A stretch of DNA of 7,838 bases, from contig CAZWMK010000105.1 of assembly GCA_964635065.1 (NCBI GenBank), positions 1 to 7,838 on the forward strand, read 5' to 3'. The notes beneath the pieces were generated by a model. The model had not been told where the DNA came from. It was given only the letters and a program-made list of their open reading frames with translations, and did no database searches. Shown piece by piece: positions 1 through 6,323 of this stretch. Made by a program: the position numbers and the translations under genes. Numbering within the stretch: the first letter of the stretch is position 1; each line of letters opens with the position of its first letter. Origin of the DNA: CAZWMK01 sp964635065. Lineage in GTDB: Bacteria; Pseudomonadota; Alphaproteobacteria; Sphingomonadales; Sphingomonadaceae.

Positions 1-2
1 CG

Positions 3-302
3 CTGAGCGAGGCCTATCGCGTGCTGAAGTTCGGCGGGCGTTTCTTCTGCCTCGAATTTTCGACCACAGAATGGCCGGGATTCGGCAAGGTCTATGACCT
101 CTATTCGCACCATGTCGTACCGAAGATCGGCAAGTTCGTGGCGAAGGACGAGGAAGCCTATCGCTATCTGATCGAATCGATCCGGCGCTTCCCCCCGATG
201 CCCGCTTTCAAGGCGATGATCGAGGATGCCGGCTTCAGGCGCGTCAGTTACGAACCCATATTGGGCGGCGCGGTCGCCATTCATTGCGGCTGGAAAATTT
301 GA
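3..302 (+). CDS. ubiE: Ubiquinone/menaquinone biosynthesis C-methyltransferase UbiE (C-terminal part, cut by window start)
   Basis: The visible 99 residues are the C-terminal third of a class I SAM-dependent methyltransferase. UbiE methylates the ring carbon of the demethylated quinol intermediate in ubiquinone (and, where made, menaquinone) synthesis. The family signatures are clear: an EAYRVLKFGGRFFCLEFS segment at the start, a central VPKIGKFVAKDEEAYRYL stretch, then ESIRRFP, a MIEDAGF motif and the usual GGAVAIHCGWKI ending. The reading frame is open to the left edge, so the start and the SAM-binding glycine loop lie outside the window. A GTG at position 21 is in frame but falls inside a conserved region and is not the real start. 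The stop TGA (300-302) overlaps the probable TTG start of ubiB, which suggests translational coupling of two quinone-pathway genes. Identification is by motif resemblance and is strong. Confidence 0.93.
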   Translation: MSEAYRVLKFGGRFFCLEFSTTEWPGFGKVYDLYSHHVVPKIGKFVAKDEEAYRYLIESIRRFPPMPAFKAMIEDAGFRRVSYEPILGGAVAIHCGWKI

Positions 303-1828
303 CCCACGCACTTGTCCATCTTGCCCGGCTTGCCCGCTGGGGCCGCACGCTTGGCGCGCATGGCGCGCTCAGGGGCATTGAAAACGACACCCGTGCGCCC
401 GTGCTTCTGCGCCGCCTTGCATGGGCTGCGCGGCTTGGCACCGGCGCCCCCGAAAAGCCGCGCTATGCCGAAGGGCTGCAAAAGCTGGGTCCGGCCGCGA
501 TCAAGCTGGGCCAGGCGCTTGCTACCCGCCCCGATGTCATCGGCGAAGCCGCGGCGCATGACCTGATGGCGTTGCAGGACAGCTTGCCGCCGGTCGATTT
601 CACCGCCATCGCGCGCGCGCTCTCCGACGCCTTCGAAGCCGATCCCGCCACGCTGTTCCAGTCGATCGAAGCTGTGCCCGTGGGTGCGGCATCGATTGCG
701 CAGGTGCATCGCGGTGTCACGACGGATGGACGAACGGTTGCCATCAAGGTGCTGCGCCCCGGCATCGAAAAGGATTTCACCCGTGCGCTTGAAACCTATG
801 AATGGGCAGCCGCTCAGATCGAACGCATGGGCGGCGAGTTCCGCCGCTTGCGTCCGCGCGCCGTCATCGCCCAGTTCCGCCGCTGGACCGAGCGCGAACT
901 GAACCTGCGGATGGAAGCGGCGTCGGCGTCCGAACTCGCCGATGCGCTGACAGCGGAACCCGATTTCATCGTTCCTGCCGTCGACTGGGCGCGCACGACG
1001 CGGCGGGTCATGACGATCGAATGGATCGACGGCATCAAGCTCACTGACCTCGAGGCGCTTGATGCGGCGGGACTCGACCGCAAGACGCTGGCGCGCGAAC
1101 TCGTGCACGGCTTTTTGCAGCAGGCCATCGGACAGGGCTTTTTCCATGCCGATCTGCATCAGGGCAATCTGTTCGCCTTGCGTGACGGCAAGCTGGCGGC
1201 CATCGATTTCGGCATCATGGGCCGGATCAACCGCCGCGCCCGCGTCTATCTGGCTGAAATCCTTTATGGCCTTCTGACCGGCAATTACCGCCGCGTCGCG
1301 GAAATCCATTTCGAAGCGGGTTATGTCCCGCCGCATCATAACCTTGATGAATTCGCCACCGCGCTGCGGGCCGTCGGCGAACCGATCCGCGGGCTTCCGG
1401 TCAGGGAGATTTCGGTCGCCAACATGCTCGACGGTCTGTTCGCCATCACGCGACAGTTCGATATGCAGACACAACCGCATCTGTTGCTGTTGCAAAAAAC
1501 GATGGTGATGGTCGAAGGCGTCGCCCTTGCGCTCGATCCCGATGTCAACATGTGGGAAATCGCCGAACCCTTCGTCCGCAGCTGGATGCGCGACGAACTG
1601 GGGCCGGAAGCGCGGGTGGCCGATGCCATCAACCATGCGTTGCGTCTTGTCGCCGACGGTCCCGGCGTATTGCGCCGCCTGATGGACAAGGTGCCGCTGG
1701 AAGGCGCAGCGCCCCCCGAAGTGCCGCTGGCCCCGCTCGATCCGCCGACGCCCGGACGCGGATGGGGCCGTGCCGCCATCGCCCTTGTCATCGGCGCGGC
1801 GCTTGGCTTTGGCTTGTCGACGCTCTAG
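299..1828 (+). CDS. ubiB: UbiB/ADCK atypical kinase-like protein of ubiquinone biosynthesis
   Basis: UbiB is a membrane-associated member of the ABC1/ADCK protein-kinase-like family needed for ubiquinone synthesis. It is thought to act as an ATPase that supports the Ubi enzyme complex. It is often annotated as 2-polyprenylphenol 6-hydroxylase, a label now considered wrong. Counting from TTG 299 (509 residues), the KxGQ motif is KLGQ at 69-72, the Ala-rich loop that replaces the kinase glycine loop is in PVGAASIAQVH (127-136), the lysine is in VAIK (147-150), the catalytic loop is HADLHQGN (283-290) and DFG is at 303-305. A hydrophobic helix near 491-508 is the likely C-terminal membrane anchor. 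There is no ATG near the start. TTG 299 gives the usual MTHALVH-like beginning and overlaps the ubiE stop; TTG 284 would add five residues. Neither has a good ribosome site, so the exact start is uncertain. The function call is strong. Confidence 0.93.
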   Translation: MTHALVHLARLARWGRTLGAHGALRGIENDTRAPVLLRRLAWAARLGTGAPEKPRYAEGLQKLGPAAIKLGQALATRPDVIGEAAAHDLMALQDSLPPVDFTAIARALSDAFEADPATLFQSIEAVPVGAASIAQVHRGVTTDGRTVAIKVLRPGIEKDFTRALETYEWAAAQIERMGGEFRRLRPRAVIAQFRRWTERELNLRMEAASASELADALTAEPDFIVPAVDWARTTRRVMTIEWIDGIKLTDLEALDAAGLDRKTLARELVHGFLQQAIGQGFFHADLHQGNLFALRDGKLAAIDFGIMGRINRRARVYLAEILYGLLTGNYRRVAEIHFEAGYVPPHHNLDEFATALRAVGEPIRGLPVREISVANMLDGLFAITRQFDMQTQPHLLLLQKTMVMVEGVALALDPDVNMWEIAEPFVRSWMRDELGPEARVADAINHALRLVADGPGVLRRLMDKVPLEGAAPPEVPLAPLDPPTPGRGWGRAAIALVIGAALGFGLSTL

Positions 1829-1837
1829 ACTTCAACG

Positions 1838-3031
1838 ATGCAGGGCAAACGCATCCTTCTCATCGTCGGCGGTGGCATCGCGGCCTACAAGGCGCTGGAA
1901 CTGGTGCGCCTGATCCGCAAGGCGGGTGGCACGGTGCGCCCGGTGCTGACGAAAGGCGGTGCGCAATTCGTCACGCCGCTGTCACTTGGCGCGCTCGCAG
2001 GCGACAAGGTGCATCAGGACATTTTCGACCTCGATGCCGAGGCCGAAATCGGCCATATCCAGCTCAGCCGTCAGGCTGATCTTGTCGTCGTCTGCCCCGC
2101 AACCGCCGATCTGATGGCGAAAATGGCGGCAGGCATCGCCGACGATCTCGCCACAACATTGTTACTAGCCACCGACAAGCCGGTGCTGGTTGCCCCCGCG
2201 ATGAATGTCCGCATGTGGCAGCATCCGGCGACACAGGCGAATGTCGCGCTGCTCCGCAGCCGTGGCATCACCATCCTGCCGCCTGATGAGGGCGAGATGG
2301 CCTGCGGCGAACATGGCCCCGGCCGCCTGCCCGAACCCGATACGATCCTTGCGGCCATCGCCGCAGCCCTGGGGCCTGCACACAAGCCGCTCGCAGGCCG
2401 TCATGTCATCGTCACCGCAGGACCGACACACGAACCGATCGATCCAGTCCGCTACATCGCCAACCGTTCGTCGGGCAAACAGGGCTTTGCCATCGCGGGC
2501 GCTCTGGCAGCACTGGGCGCACGTGTCACGCTTGTTGCCGGCCCCGTCAACCTGCCGACGCCCTCCGGCGTCACACGTATCGACGTCGAGACCGCGCGCG
2601 ACATGGCCGCAGCGACAGACGCTTCGCTTCCCGCCGATGCCGCCGTCATGGTCGCCGCCGTCGCCGACTGGCGCGTCGTTGCAACCGAACAGAAGATCAA
2701 GAAACAGCCGGGCGGCGCACCGCCCGCGCTCGCGCTCGTCGAAAATCCCGACATATTGGCGACCGTGTCGGCACATGCCCTGCGCCCCGCGCTCGTCGTC
2801 GGCTTTGCTGCCGAGACCGAAGCCACTGTCGCCCATGCCGCGCGCAAGCGCAGCCGCAAGGGCTGCGACTGGATCGTCGCCAATGACGTGTCGGGCGACG
2901 TGATGGGCGGCGAGCGCAACCATGTTCACCTGATCACCGCCGACGGCATCGAGGACTGGGACGACATGCCCAAGGCCGACGTTGCCGCCCGGCTTGCGGA
3001 GCGTATCGCTGATGCCCTTGGCCCCGATTGA
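1838..3031 (+). CDS. coaBC: Bifunctional phosphopantothenoylcysteine decarboxylase / phosphopantothenate-cysteine ligase
   Basis: CoaBC (Dfp) carries out two successive steps of coenzyme A synthesis. The CoaB half joins 4'-phosphopantothenate to cysteine using CTP, and the FMN-containing CoaC half decarboxylates the product to 4'-phosphopantetheine. At 397 residues it has normal full length. The CoaC domain occupies about 1-180, with GGGIAAYK near 11-18, His73 in GHIQLSRQADL, PAMN at 120-123 and Cys156 in ACGEHGPGR, matching the known catalytic His, Asn and Cys. The CoaB domain begins near 187 with VTAGPTHEPIDPVRYI, then ANRSSGKQG (208-216), AAVADWR (273-279) and KIKK (286-289), where the last lysine corresponds to the active-site Lys289 of the E. 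coli enzyme. The start lies 9 bases after the ubiB stop with no obvious Shine-Dalgarno site, which suggests reinitiation. The end overlaps dut by 20 bases. Confidence 0.96.
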   Translation: MQGKRILLIVGGGIAAYKALELVRLIRKAGGTVRPVLTKGGAQFVTPLSLGALAGDKVHQDIFDLDAEAEIGHIQLSRQADLVVVCPATADLMAKMAAGIADDLATTLLLATDKPVLVAPAMNVRMWQHPATQANVALLRSRGITILPPDEGEMACGEHGPGRLPEPDTILAAIAAALGPAHKPLAGRHVIVTAGPTHEPIDPVRYIANRSSGKQGFAIAGALAALGARVTLVAGPVNLPTPSGVTRIDVETARDMAAATDASLPADAAVMVAAVADWRVVATEQKIKKQPGGAPPALALVENPDILATVSAHALRPALVVGFAAETEATVAHAARKRSRKGCDWIVANDVSGDVMGGERNHVHLITADGIEDWDDMPKADVAARLAERIADALGPD

Positions 3032-3461
3032 CATTCGCCTGACCCGTCTGCCGCATGGCGCGGACCTGCCATTGCCGGGCTATGCCACGGCGGGTGCCGC
3101 CGGCATGGACGTGGTTTCCGCCGAAGACATCGACCTTGCCCCCGGTGCGCGCCATGCCGTCGCTACCGGCTTTGCCGTCGCCATCCCCGAAGGCTATGAA
3201 ATCCAGGTCCGCCCGCGTTCGGGACTGGCATTGAAAAACGGCATCACCTGTCTCAACACGCCCGGCACGATCGACAGCGATTATCGCGGGGAAATCAAGG
3301 TGATCCTTGCCAATCTTGGCGACGCCACCTTCGCCGTCCGCCGCGGCGAGCGCATTGCCCAGCTTGTTCCCGCCCCGGTCCAGCGCGCCGTCTTCATCGA
3401 AGTGGACAGCCTTGACGATACGGCGCGTGGCAGTGGCGGATTCGGCTCGACGGGGCGATGA
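3012..3461 (+). CDS. dut: Deoxyuridine 5'-triphosphate nucleotidohydrolase (dUTPase)
   Basis: This enzyme hydrolyses dUTP to dUMP and pyrophosphate, which limits uracil in DNA and feeds dTMP synthesis. The 149-residue protein has all five motifs of the homotrimeric dUTPase family: AGAAGMDVVSA (27-37), RPRSGLALKNG (67-77), the NTPGTIDSDYRGE segment (82-94) with the expected catalytic Asp88, RGERIAQLV (111-119) and the C-terminal RGSGGFGSTG arm (139-148) that closes over the substrate. ATG 3012 was chosen over the in-frame ATG 2982 because GGAG (2998-3001) sits 10 bases upstream and MPLAPIDIRL resembles normal family N-termini; the longer form would add ten residues of unlikely sequence. The start lies inside the end of coaBC, and the stop overlaps the next start as ATGA. 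The dfp-dut adjacency is common in proteobacteria. Confidence 0.96.
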   Translation: MPLAPIDIRLTRLPHGADLPLPGYATAGAAGMDVVSAEDIDLAPGARHAVATGFAVAIPEGYEIQVRPRSGLALKNGITCLNTPGTIDSDYRGEIKVILANLGDATFAVRRGERIAQLVPAPVQRAVFIEVDSLDDTARGSGGFGSTGR

Positions 3462-4231
3462 ACGCCACCACACCCGCCATGCTCAGCGACGATGAACTCG
3501 ACCGTTATGCCCGCCATATCGTGTTGCGCGAATTTGGTGGCGCGGGTCAGGCAAAACTGAAAGCGGCGCGTGTTCTTGTGATCGGCGCGGGCGGCCTTGG
3601 CAGTCCATGCATCCAGTATCTTGCAGCCGCAGGTATCGGCACGCTCAGGGTGGTGGATGATGACGATGTCGCCTTGTCGAACCTCCAAAGGCAGGTGCTG
3701 CACGGCACCGCCGACATTGGACGACCGAAAGTGGAAAGCGCCCAAGCCGCCGTCCAGCGGCTCAATCCGCACGTCATGTTCGAAGCCGTCCATGCGCGCA
3801 TGACTTCAGACAATGCCGCGGGCCTCATCAATGACTGCGATGTCATCGCCGATGGCTCGGACAATTTCGCAACCCGGCTCATGGTGGCAGACACAGCCCT
3901 CGCCGCGCGCATCCCGCTGGTCTCGGCGGCCGTGGGGGCGTTTGATGGCCAGCTTGCCGTGTTCAAGGGCTGGGAACGGGATCTGCCCTGTTATCGCTGT
4001 CTGGTCGGCCATGATCCGGCACAGGCAGACCGCAGTTGCGCCGATCAGGGCGTTCTGGGCGCGTTGACGGGCATCATGGGCGCGTTTCAGGCGCTGGAAG
4101 TCATCCGCGAGATCAGCGCTTTTGCCCCCTCGCTTGCAGGGCGGCTCATGCTTTATGATGCGCTTGGGGGGCGAATGCGAACCATCGCTTTGCCAAAGGA
4201 TCCACAATGCCTGAGTTGCAACGCCGGATAA
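3458..4231 (+). CDS. HesA/MoeB/ThiF-family E1-like adenylyltransferase
   Basis: Members of this family adenylate the C-terminal glycine of a ubiquitin-like sulfur carrier (MoaD, ThiS or similar) so that it can receive sulfur for molybdopterin, thiamine or tRNA thiolation. The 257-residue protein shows RYARHIVLREFGG (17-29), the nucleotide-binding GAGGLGS (43-49), DDDDVALSNLQRQ (67-79) with the ATP-contacting Asn and Arg, and SDNFATR (134-140) with Asp135. Zinc-type Cys pairs are C178-x2-C181 and C251-x2-C254. Cys194 in RSCADQGVLG sits where MoeB and ThiF have their reactive cysteine. There is no rhodanese domain as in MoeZ/MOCS3. The ATG overlaps the dut stop (ATGA, 3458-3461); ATG 3479 would shorten it by seven residues. 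No sulfur carrier gene is visible here, so MoeB and ThiF cannot be told apart. Family assignment is strong and the specific pathway open. Confidence 0.9.
   Translation: MNATTPAMLSDDELDRYARHIVLREFGGAGQAKLKAARVLVIGAGGLGSPCIQYLAAAGIGTLRVVDDDDVALSNLQRQVLHGTADIGRPKVESAQAAVQRLNPHVMFEAVHARMTSDNAAGLINDCDVIADGSDNFATRLMVADTALAARIPLVSAAVGAFDGQLAVFKGWERDLPCYRCLVGHDPAQADRSCADQGVLGALTGIMGAFQALEVIREISAFAPSLAGRLMLYDALGGRMRTIALPKDPQCLSCNAG
4195..4200 (+). promoter_or_regulatory. Ribosome binding site of the DsrE-family gene
   Basis: AAAGGA lies 6 bases before ATG 4207, inside the end of the upstream E1-like gene. It supports this start, which makes the two genes overlap by 25 bases, and points to coupled translation. 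Confidence 0.6.
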
Positions 4232-4599
4232 CCCGGAAAAAAGGTCTGGCCATCGTCCTGACCGAAGCCAATCATGCACGGATGCATGCCGCGCTGACCC
4301 TCGCCTGCTCGGCGGCGGCGCTTGGACGGCCTGTCCGCCTGTTCTTCCATGGCGAGGCCGTCTGCGCCCTGCAACATGGCCGGGCCTGGGGCGGCGACGC
4401 GACCTATGCCGCAGCGGGCCTGCCACGCCTCGCCGATCTCATCACCTCGGCCGGCGAACTGGGCGTGCACATGATGGCCTGCCCGACCGGCCTGCACCTG
4501 TGTGGCCTCGATGCCGCCAATCTGCCTGAACAGATCGAAACAGGCGGCATGATCGCCTTTCTGACCGATGCGGCGCGTGACGAACTGGTGATGGCCTAG
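4207..4599 (+). CDS. DsrE/DsrF-like small protein, possible sulfur-relay partner
   Basis: This 130-residue protein looks like a stand-alone DsrE-family domain. Known relatives (DsrE, TusD, TusB, YchN) form small alpha/beta oligomers, and some pass persulfide sulfur through a cysteine. Visible support is the first beta strand KGLAIVLTEAN (12-22), the helix with TLACSAAALGRPVRLFFHGEAV (31-52), typical of the strand-helix-strand start of the family, and a later HMMACPTGLHLCGLD segment (88-102) placing Cys92 and Cys99 where DsrE/TusD proteins carry their sulfur-accepting cysteine. Cys34 and Cys53 are also present. No signal peptide is seen, so it is probably cytoplasmic. It overlaps the E1-like gene by 25 bases with a good ribosome site (4195-4200). 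Its stop overlaps the convergent SH3 gene. The family call is fairly confident; a sulfur-transfer role is inferred from the cysteines and the neighbour. Confidence 0.75.
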   Translation: MPELQRRITRKKGLAIVLTEANHARMHAALTLACSAAALGRPVRLFFHGEAVCALQHGRAWGGDATYAAAGLPRLADLITSAGELGVHMMACPTGLHLCGLDAANLPEQIETGGMIAFLTDAARDELVMA

Positions 4600-5096
4600 T
4601 CGATTTCCTCATTGGGGTAGGTCCCCCAGATCTGGTTGCGCTTGATAAAGCCGCCATATTTGCCGCTTTCGATGCGGCACCAGTCTTCCTCGCACATGTC
4701 GATGGTCACGACCGCGCCCGGCTCGACCCGGAAAACCGGCGGCGATTGCAGATCGGCACGCCTGTAGACTGTGCGGATCGTGTTGATCACCAGCCCCGTG
4801 CGCCCACCCGACAGCAGGTTCTTGTTCACCCAGCCCTTCACGCCATCCGGATCGCGGATCTGGCGCCAGATGCTGTATTCGGCGATCACCTCGACTGGTA
4901 GTCCCTTGCGGCGATAGACCCAGGCGACCGGATAGTTTTCGCCCGGCCCGGTGCGCAAATTGGCCTCGCCCGCCGACAAGGACACGAAGCGCGGCACCGG
5001 CAGGCCGGAACGCCCTTCCAGCGCCTGCTTCGACTGGGCATGGGCCACGTCAGCCGCAAACAACGCTGCGGCGCACAACAGCAATTTCAGGCTCAT
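4596..5096 (-). CDS. Secreted protein with two bacterial SH3-like domains
   Basis: The 166-residue product starts with a classic signal peptide: MSLK, a hydrophobic run LLLCAAALFAADV, and a likely cut after AHA (residue 20). There is no lipobox, so it should be periplasmic. Two SH3-like units follow. The first, about 37-97, has the family signature ANLRTGPGENYPVAWVYRRKG and ends in WRQIRDPDGVKGWVNKNLL. The second, about 100-157, is more divergent (TIRTVYRRADLQSPPV, then DWCRIESGKYGGFIKRNQIWG) and holds Cys135 and Cys140, which could form a disulfide. Such domains often bind cell-wall peptides, but the ligand here is unknown. ATG 5096 was chosen over an upstream in-frame start at 5192 because it alone gives a clean signal peptide and a strong purine-rich site (5101-5106). 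The gene is divergent from the dehydrogenase. Confidence 0.9.
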   Translation of the reverse strand: MSLKLLLCAAALFAADVAHAQSKQALEGRSGLPVPRFVSLSAGEANLRTGPGENYPVAWVYRRKGLPVEVIAEYSIWRQIRDPDGVKGWVNKNLLSGGRTGLVINTIRTVYRRADLQSPPVFRVEPGAVVTIDMCEEDWCRIESGKYGGFIKRNQIWGTYPNEEID

Positions 5097-5203
5097 TAAG
5101 TCCCCCGACTTCACAGCATCCCATTTGCATCGGACGGGTCGCCCATGGCAACCGGTATCAACACCGACTTGACGCGCATCCATTGCCGACATAGCCCTTG
5201 AAC
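5097..5203. promoter_or_regulatory. Divergent intergenic region
   Basis: This 107-base gap must hold the promoters for the SH3-domain gene (-) and the dehydrogenase (+) unless they lie inside coding sequence. I see no convincing -35/-10 pair. TTGACG at 5169-5174 could be a -35 on the + strand, but the hexamer 17 bases on (TAGCCC) is poor and too close to the ATG. A short inverted motif CGGT-N6-ACCG lies near 5152-5165. The region is called from gene orientation, not from a recognised promoter. Confidence 0.35.
5101..5106 (-). promoter_or_regulatory. Ribosome binding site of the SH3-domain gene
   Basis: Read on the - strand this is GGGGGA, 4 bases before ATG 5096. It settles the start at the signal-peptide methionine rather than the upstream in-frame ATG at 5192. 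Confidence 0.55.
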
Positions 5204-6202
5204 ATGCCAGACAGCAACCGCCCTCGCCGCCCCAAGGTCATCGTCACCCGCCGTCTGCCGGAGGCAGTCGAGACGCGCATGGCCGAACTGTTCGATGTCG
5301 AACTGAACTTCACGGATGACGTGTTCACCCGTGAGCAATTGATCGATGCCTGCGCGCGGGCCGATGTGCTGGTACCGACCGTGACCGACGAGCTTGATGC
5401 CAGCCTGATCGAAAGCGCGGGTCCGCAGCTCAAGCTCATCGCCAATTTCGGCAATGGCGTCGATCACATCGACCTCAAGGCAGCCCGCGCCAAGGGGATT
5501 CCCGTCACCAACACGCCGGGTGTGCTGACGGATGACACCGCCGACATGGTCATGGCGCTGATCCTTTCGGTGCCGCGCCGGCTTTACGAGGGCGAGAAGC
5601 TGCTGCGGTCGGGTGAATGGAAAGGCTGGGCGCCGACGGCGCTGCTAGGTCATCGCATTACCGGCAAGCGGCTGGGCATTGTCGGCATGGGCCGCATCGG
5701 CCAGGCGGTGGCGGCACGGGCGCGCGGCTTTGGCCTCGCCGTCCATTACCATAACCGCAAGCGTCTGCCCGAAAGCATAGAACAACGGCTGGAGGCGACA
5801 TGGTGGCCGACGCTCGACGCCATGCTGCGGCGGGTCGACATCATCAGTCTCAACTGCCCGCATACACCCGAAACCCATCGGATGATCAATGCAGAGCGAC
5901 TGCGCCAGATGCAGCGCCACGTCTATCTGATCAATACGGCGCGCGGCGAAATCGTCGATGAAAACGCATTGGCCGAAGCCCTGGCCACTGGCCAGATCGC
6001 CGGTGCGGGTCTCGACGTGTTCGAGCATGAACCGGCGGTCAACCCCCATCTGCTTGAACAGCCCAATGTCGTCCTGCTGCCACATATGGGGTCTTCGACC
6101 TTCGAGGCACGGCAGGACATGGGCGAAAAGGTCATCACCAATATCCGCATCTGGGCCGACGGCCATCGCCCGCCTGATCAGGTGCTGGAAGGCTGGGCCT
6201 GA
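5204..6202 (+). CDS. D-2-hydroxyacid dehydrogenase, glyoxylate/hydroxypyruvate reductase (GyaR) type
   Basis: This is a 332-residue NAD(P)-dependent dehydrogenase of the D-isomer 2-hydroxyacid family, most like GyaR/D-glycerate dehydrogenases, which reduce glyoxylate to glycolate or hydroxypyruvate to D-glycerate in the cytoplasm. The substrate-domain motif is ANFGNGVDHIDLKAARAKGI (80-99), followed by the GyaR-like NTPGVLTDDTADMVMALIL (103-121). The Rossmann dinucleotide loop is GIVGMGRIGQA (158-168). The catalytic residues are Arg247 in NTARGEIVDE, Glu276 in DVFEHEP and His294 in LLPHMGSS. HNRKR (183-187) follows the second Rossmann strand; its basic residues could favour NADPH but do not prove it. 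ATG 5204 is preferred to TTG 5198, which adds two residues; no strong ribosome site is visible for either. It is a single gene, divergent from the SH3 gene. Family is certain, exact substrate unproven. Confidence 0.92.
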   Translation: MPDSNRPRRPKVIVTRRLPEAVETRMAELFDVELNFTDDVFTREQLIDACARADVLVPTVTDELDASLIESAGPQLKLIANFGNGVDHIDLKAARAKGIPVTNTPGVLTDDTADMVMALILSVPRRLYEGEKLLRSGEWKGWAPTALLGHRITGKRLGIVGMGRIGQAVAARARGFGLAVHYHNRKRLPESIEQRLEATWWPTLDAMLRRVDIISLNCPHTPETHRMINAERLRQMQRHVYLINTARGEIVDENALAEALATGQIAGAGLDVFEHEPAVNPHLLEQPNVVLLPHMGSSTFEARQDMGEKVITNIRIWADGHRPPDQVLEGWA

Positions 6203-6211
6203 TCTCCGCAC

Positions 6212-6234
6212 CGCCAGGGTGGGGCCATGGCGGA
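6212..6234 (+). terminator. Weak stem-loop after the dehydrogenase gene
   Basis: CCGCCA (6212-6217) can pair with TGGCGG (6229-6234) around an 11-base loop, starting 10 bases after the dehydrogenase stop. There is no T-tract, so it is at best a weak or Rho-assisted terminator. Confidence 0.25.
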
Positions 6235-6242
6235 TTGATCAG

Positions 6243-6278
6243 CTTCTGTTCATGTCGGACAGTCCATCGTCAGAAGCC
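6243..6278. repeat. Inverted repeat upstream of the lipoprotein gene
   Basis: GCTTCTG (6243-6249) is an exact inverted copy of CAGAAGC (6272-6278), separated by 22 bases that contain a smaller palindrome, GGACAGTCC (6258-6266). It lies 45 bases before the lipoprotein start, in the only sizeable gap ahead of that gene. It could be an operator or a hairpin in the 5' leader. No known binding-site consensus was recognised. Confidence 0.35.
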
Positions 6279-6308
6279 TCCGGGTTTATCCTGGGCGATA
6301 TGCGCAAC

Positions 6309-6315
6309 GAGAGGA
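6309..6315 (+). promoter_or_regulatory. Ribosome binding site of the glycine-zipper lipoprotein gene
   Basis: GAGAGGA is followed by 8 bases and then ATG 6324. This spacing selects 6324 over the in-frame ATG at 6300, which lies upstream of the site and would put charged residues before the signal peptide. Confidence 0.65.
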
Positions 6316-6323
6316 CCAAGGAC

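Noticed and set aside
281..1636. A 451-codon open frame on the - strand opposite ubiB
   Set aside because: It is antisense to a clearly conserved gene, has a composition rich in Arg, Asp and Gly typical of the mirror of GC-rich coding sequence, and shows no domain motif.
1552..2079. A 175-codon + strand frame spanning the ubiB end and coaBC start
   Set aside because: Out-of-frame overlap with two well-supported genes and an Arg/Ala/Gly-rich sequence typical of a shifted GC-rich frame.
2165..3034. A 289-codon open frame on the - strand opposite coaBC
   Set aside because: Same reasoning: coaBC covers it with full catalytic motifs, and the reverse frame has low-complexity GDDG/CRRC-type sequence with no recognisable fold.
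3806..4426. A 206-codon open frame on the - strand across the E1-like/DsrE junction
   Set aside because: Arg- and Pro-rich beginning, no motif, and both + strand genes have family support and ribosome signals.
5169..5197. Possible sigma-70 promoter (TTGACG with a 17-base spacer) ahead of the dehydrogenase
   Set aside because: The corresponding -10 hexamer is TAGCCC, a poor match, and it would leave too little room before the start codon.
6173..6182. Ten-base palindrome CCTGATCAGG
   Set aside because: Lies within the conserved dehydrogenase reading frame near its end; chance palindromes of this size are common and no spaced copies were seen.
5645..6211. A 188-codon open frame on the - strand opposite the dehydrogenase
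   Set aside because: The + strand encodes an intact dehydrogenase through this stretch; the reverse frame shows no family resemblance.
5958..6323. Upstream extension of the lipoprotein frame into the dehydrogenase gene
   Set aside because: The real start at 6324 has a signal peptide, lipobox and ribosome site; the upstream part is shifted dehydrogenase sequence.
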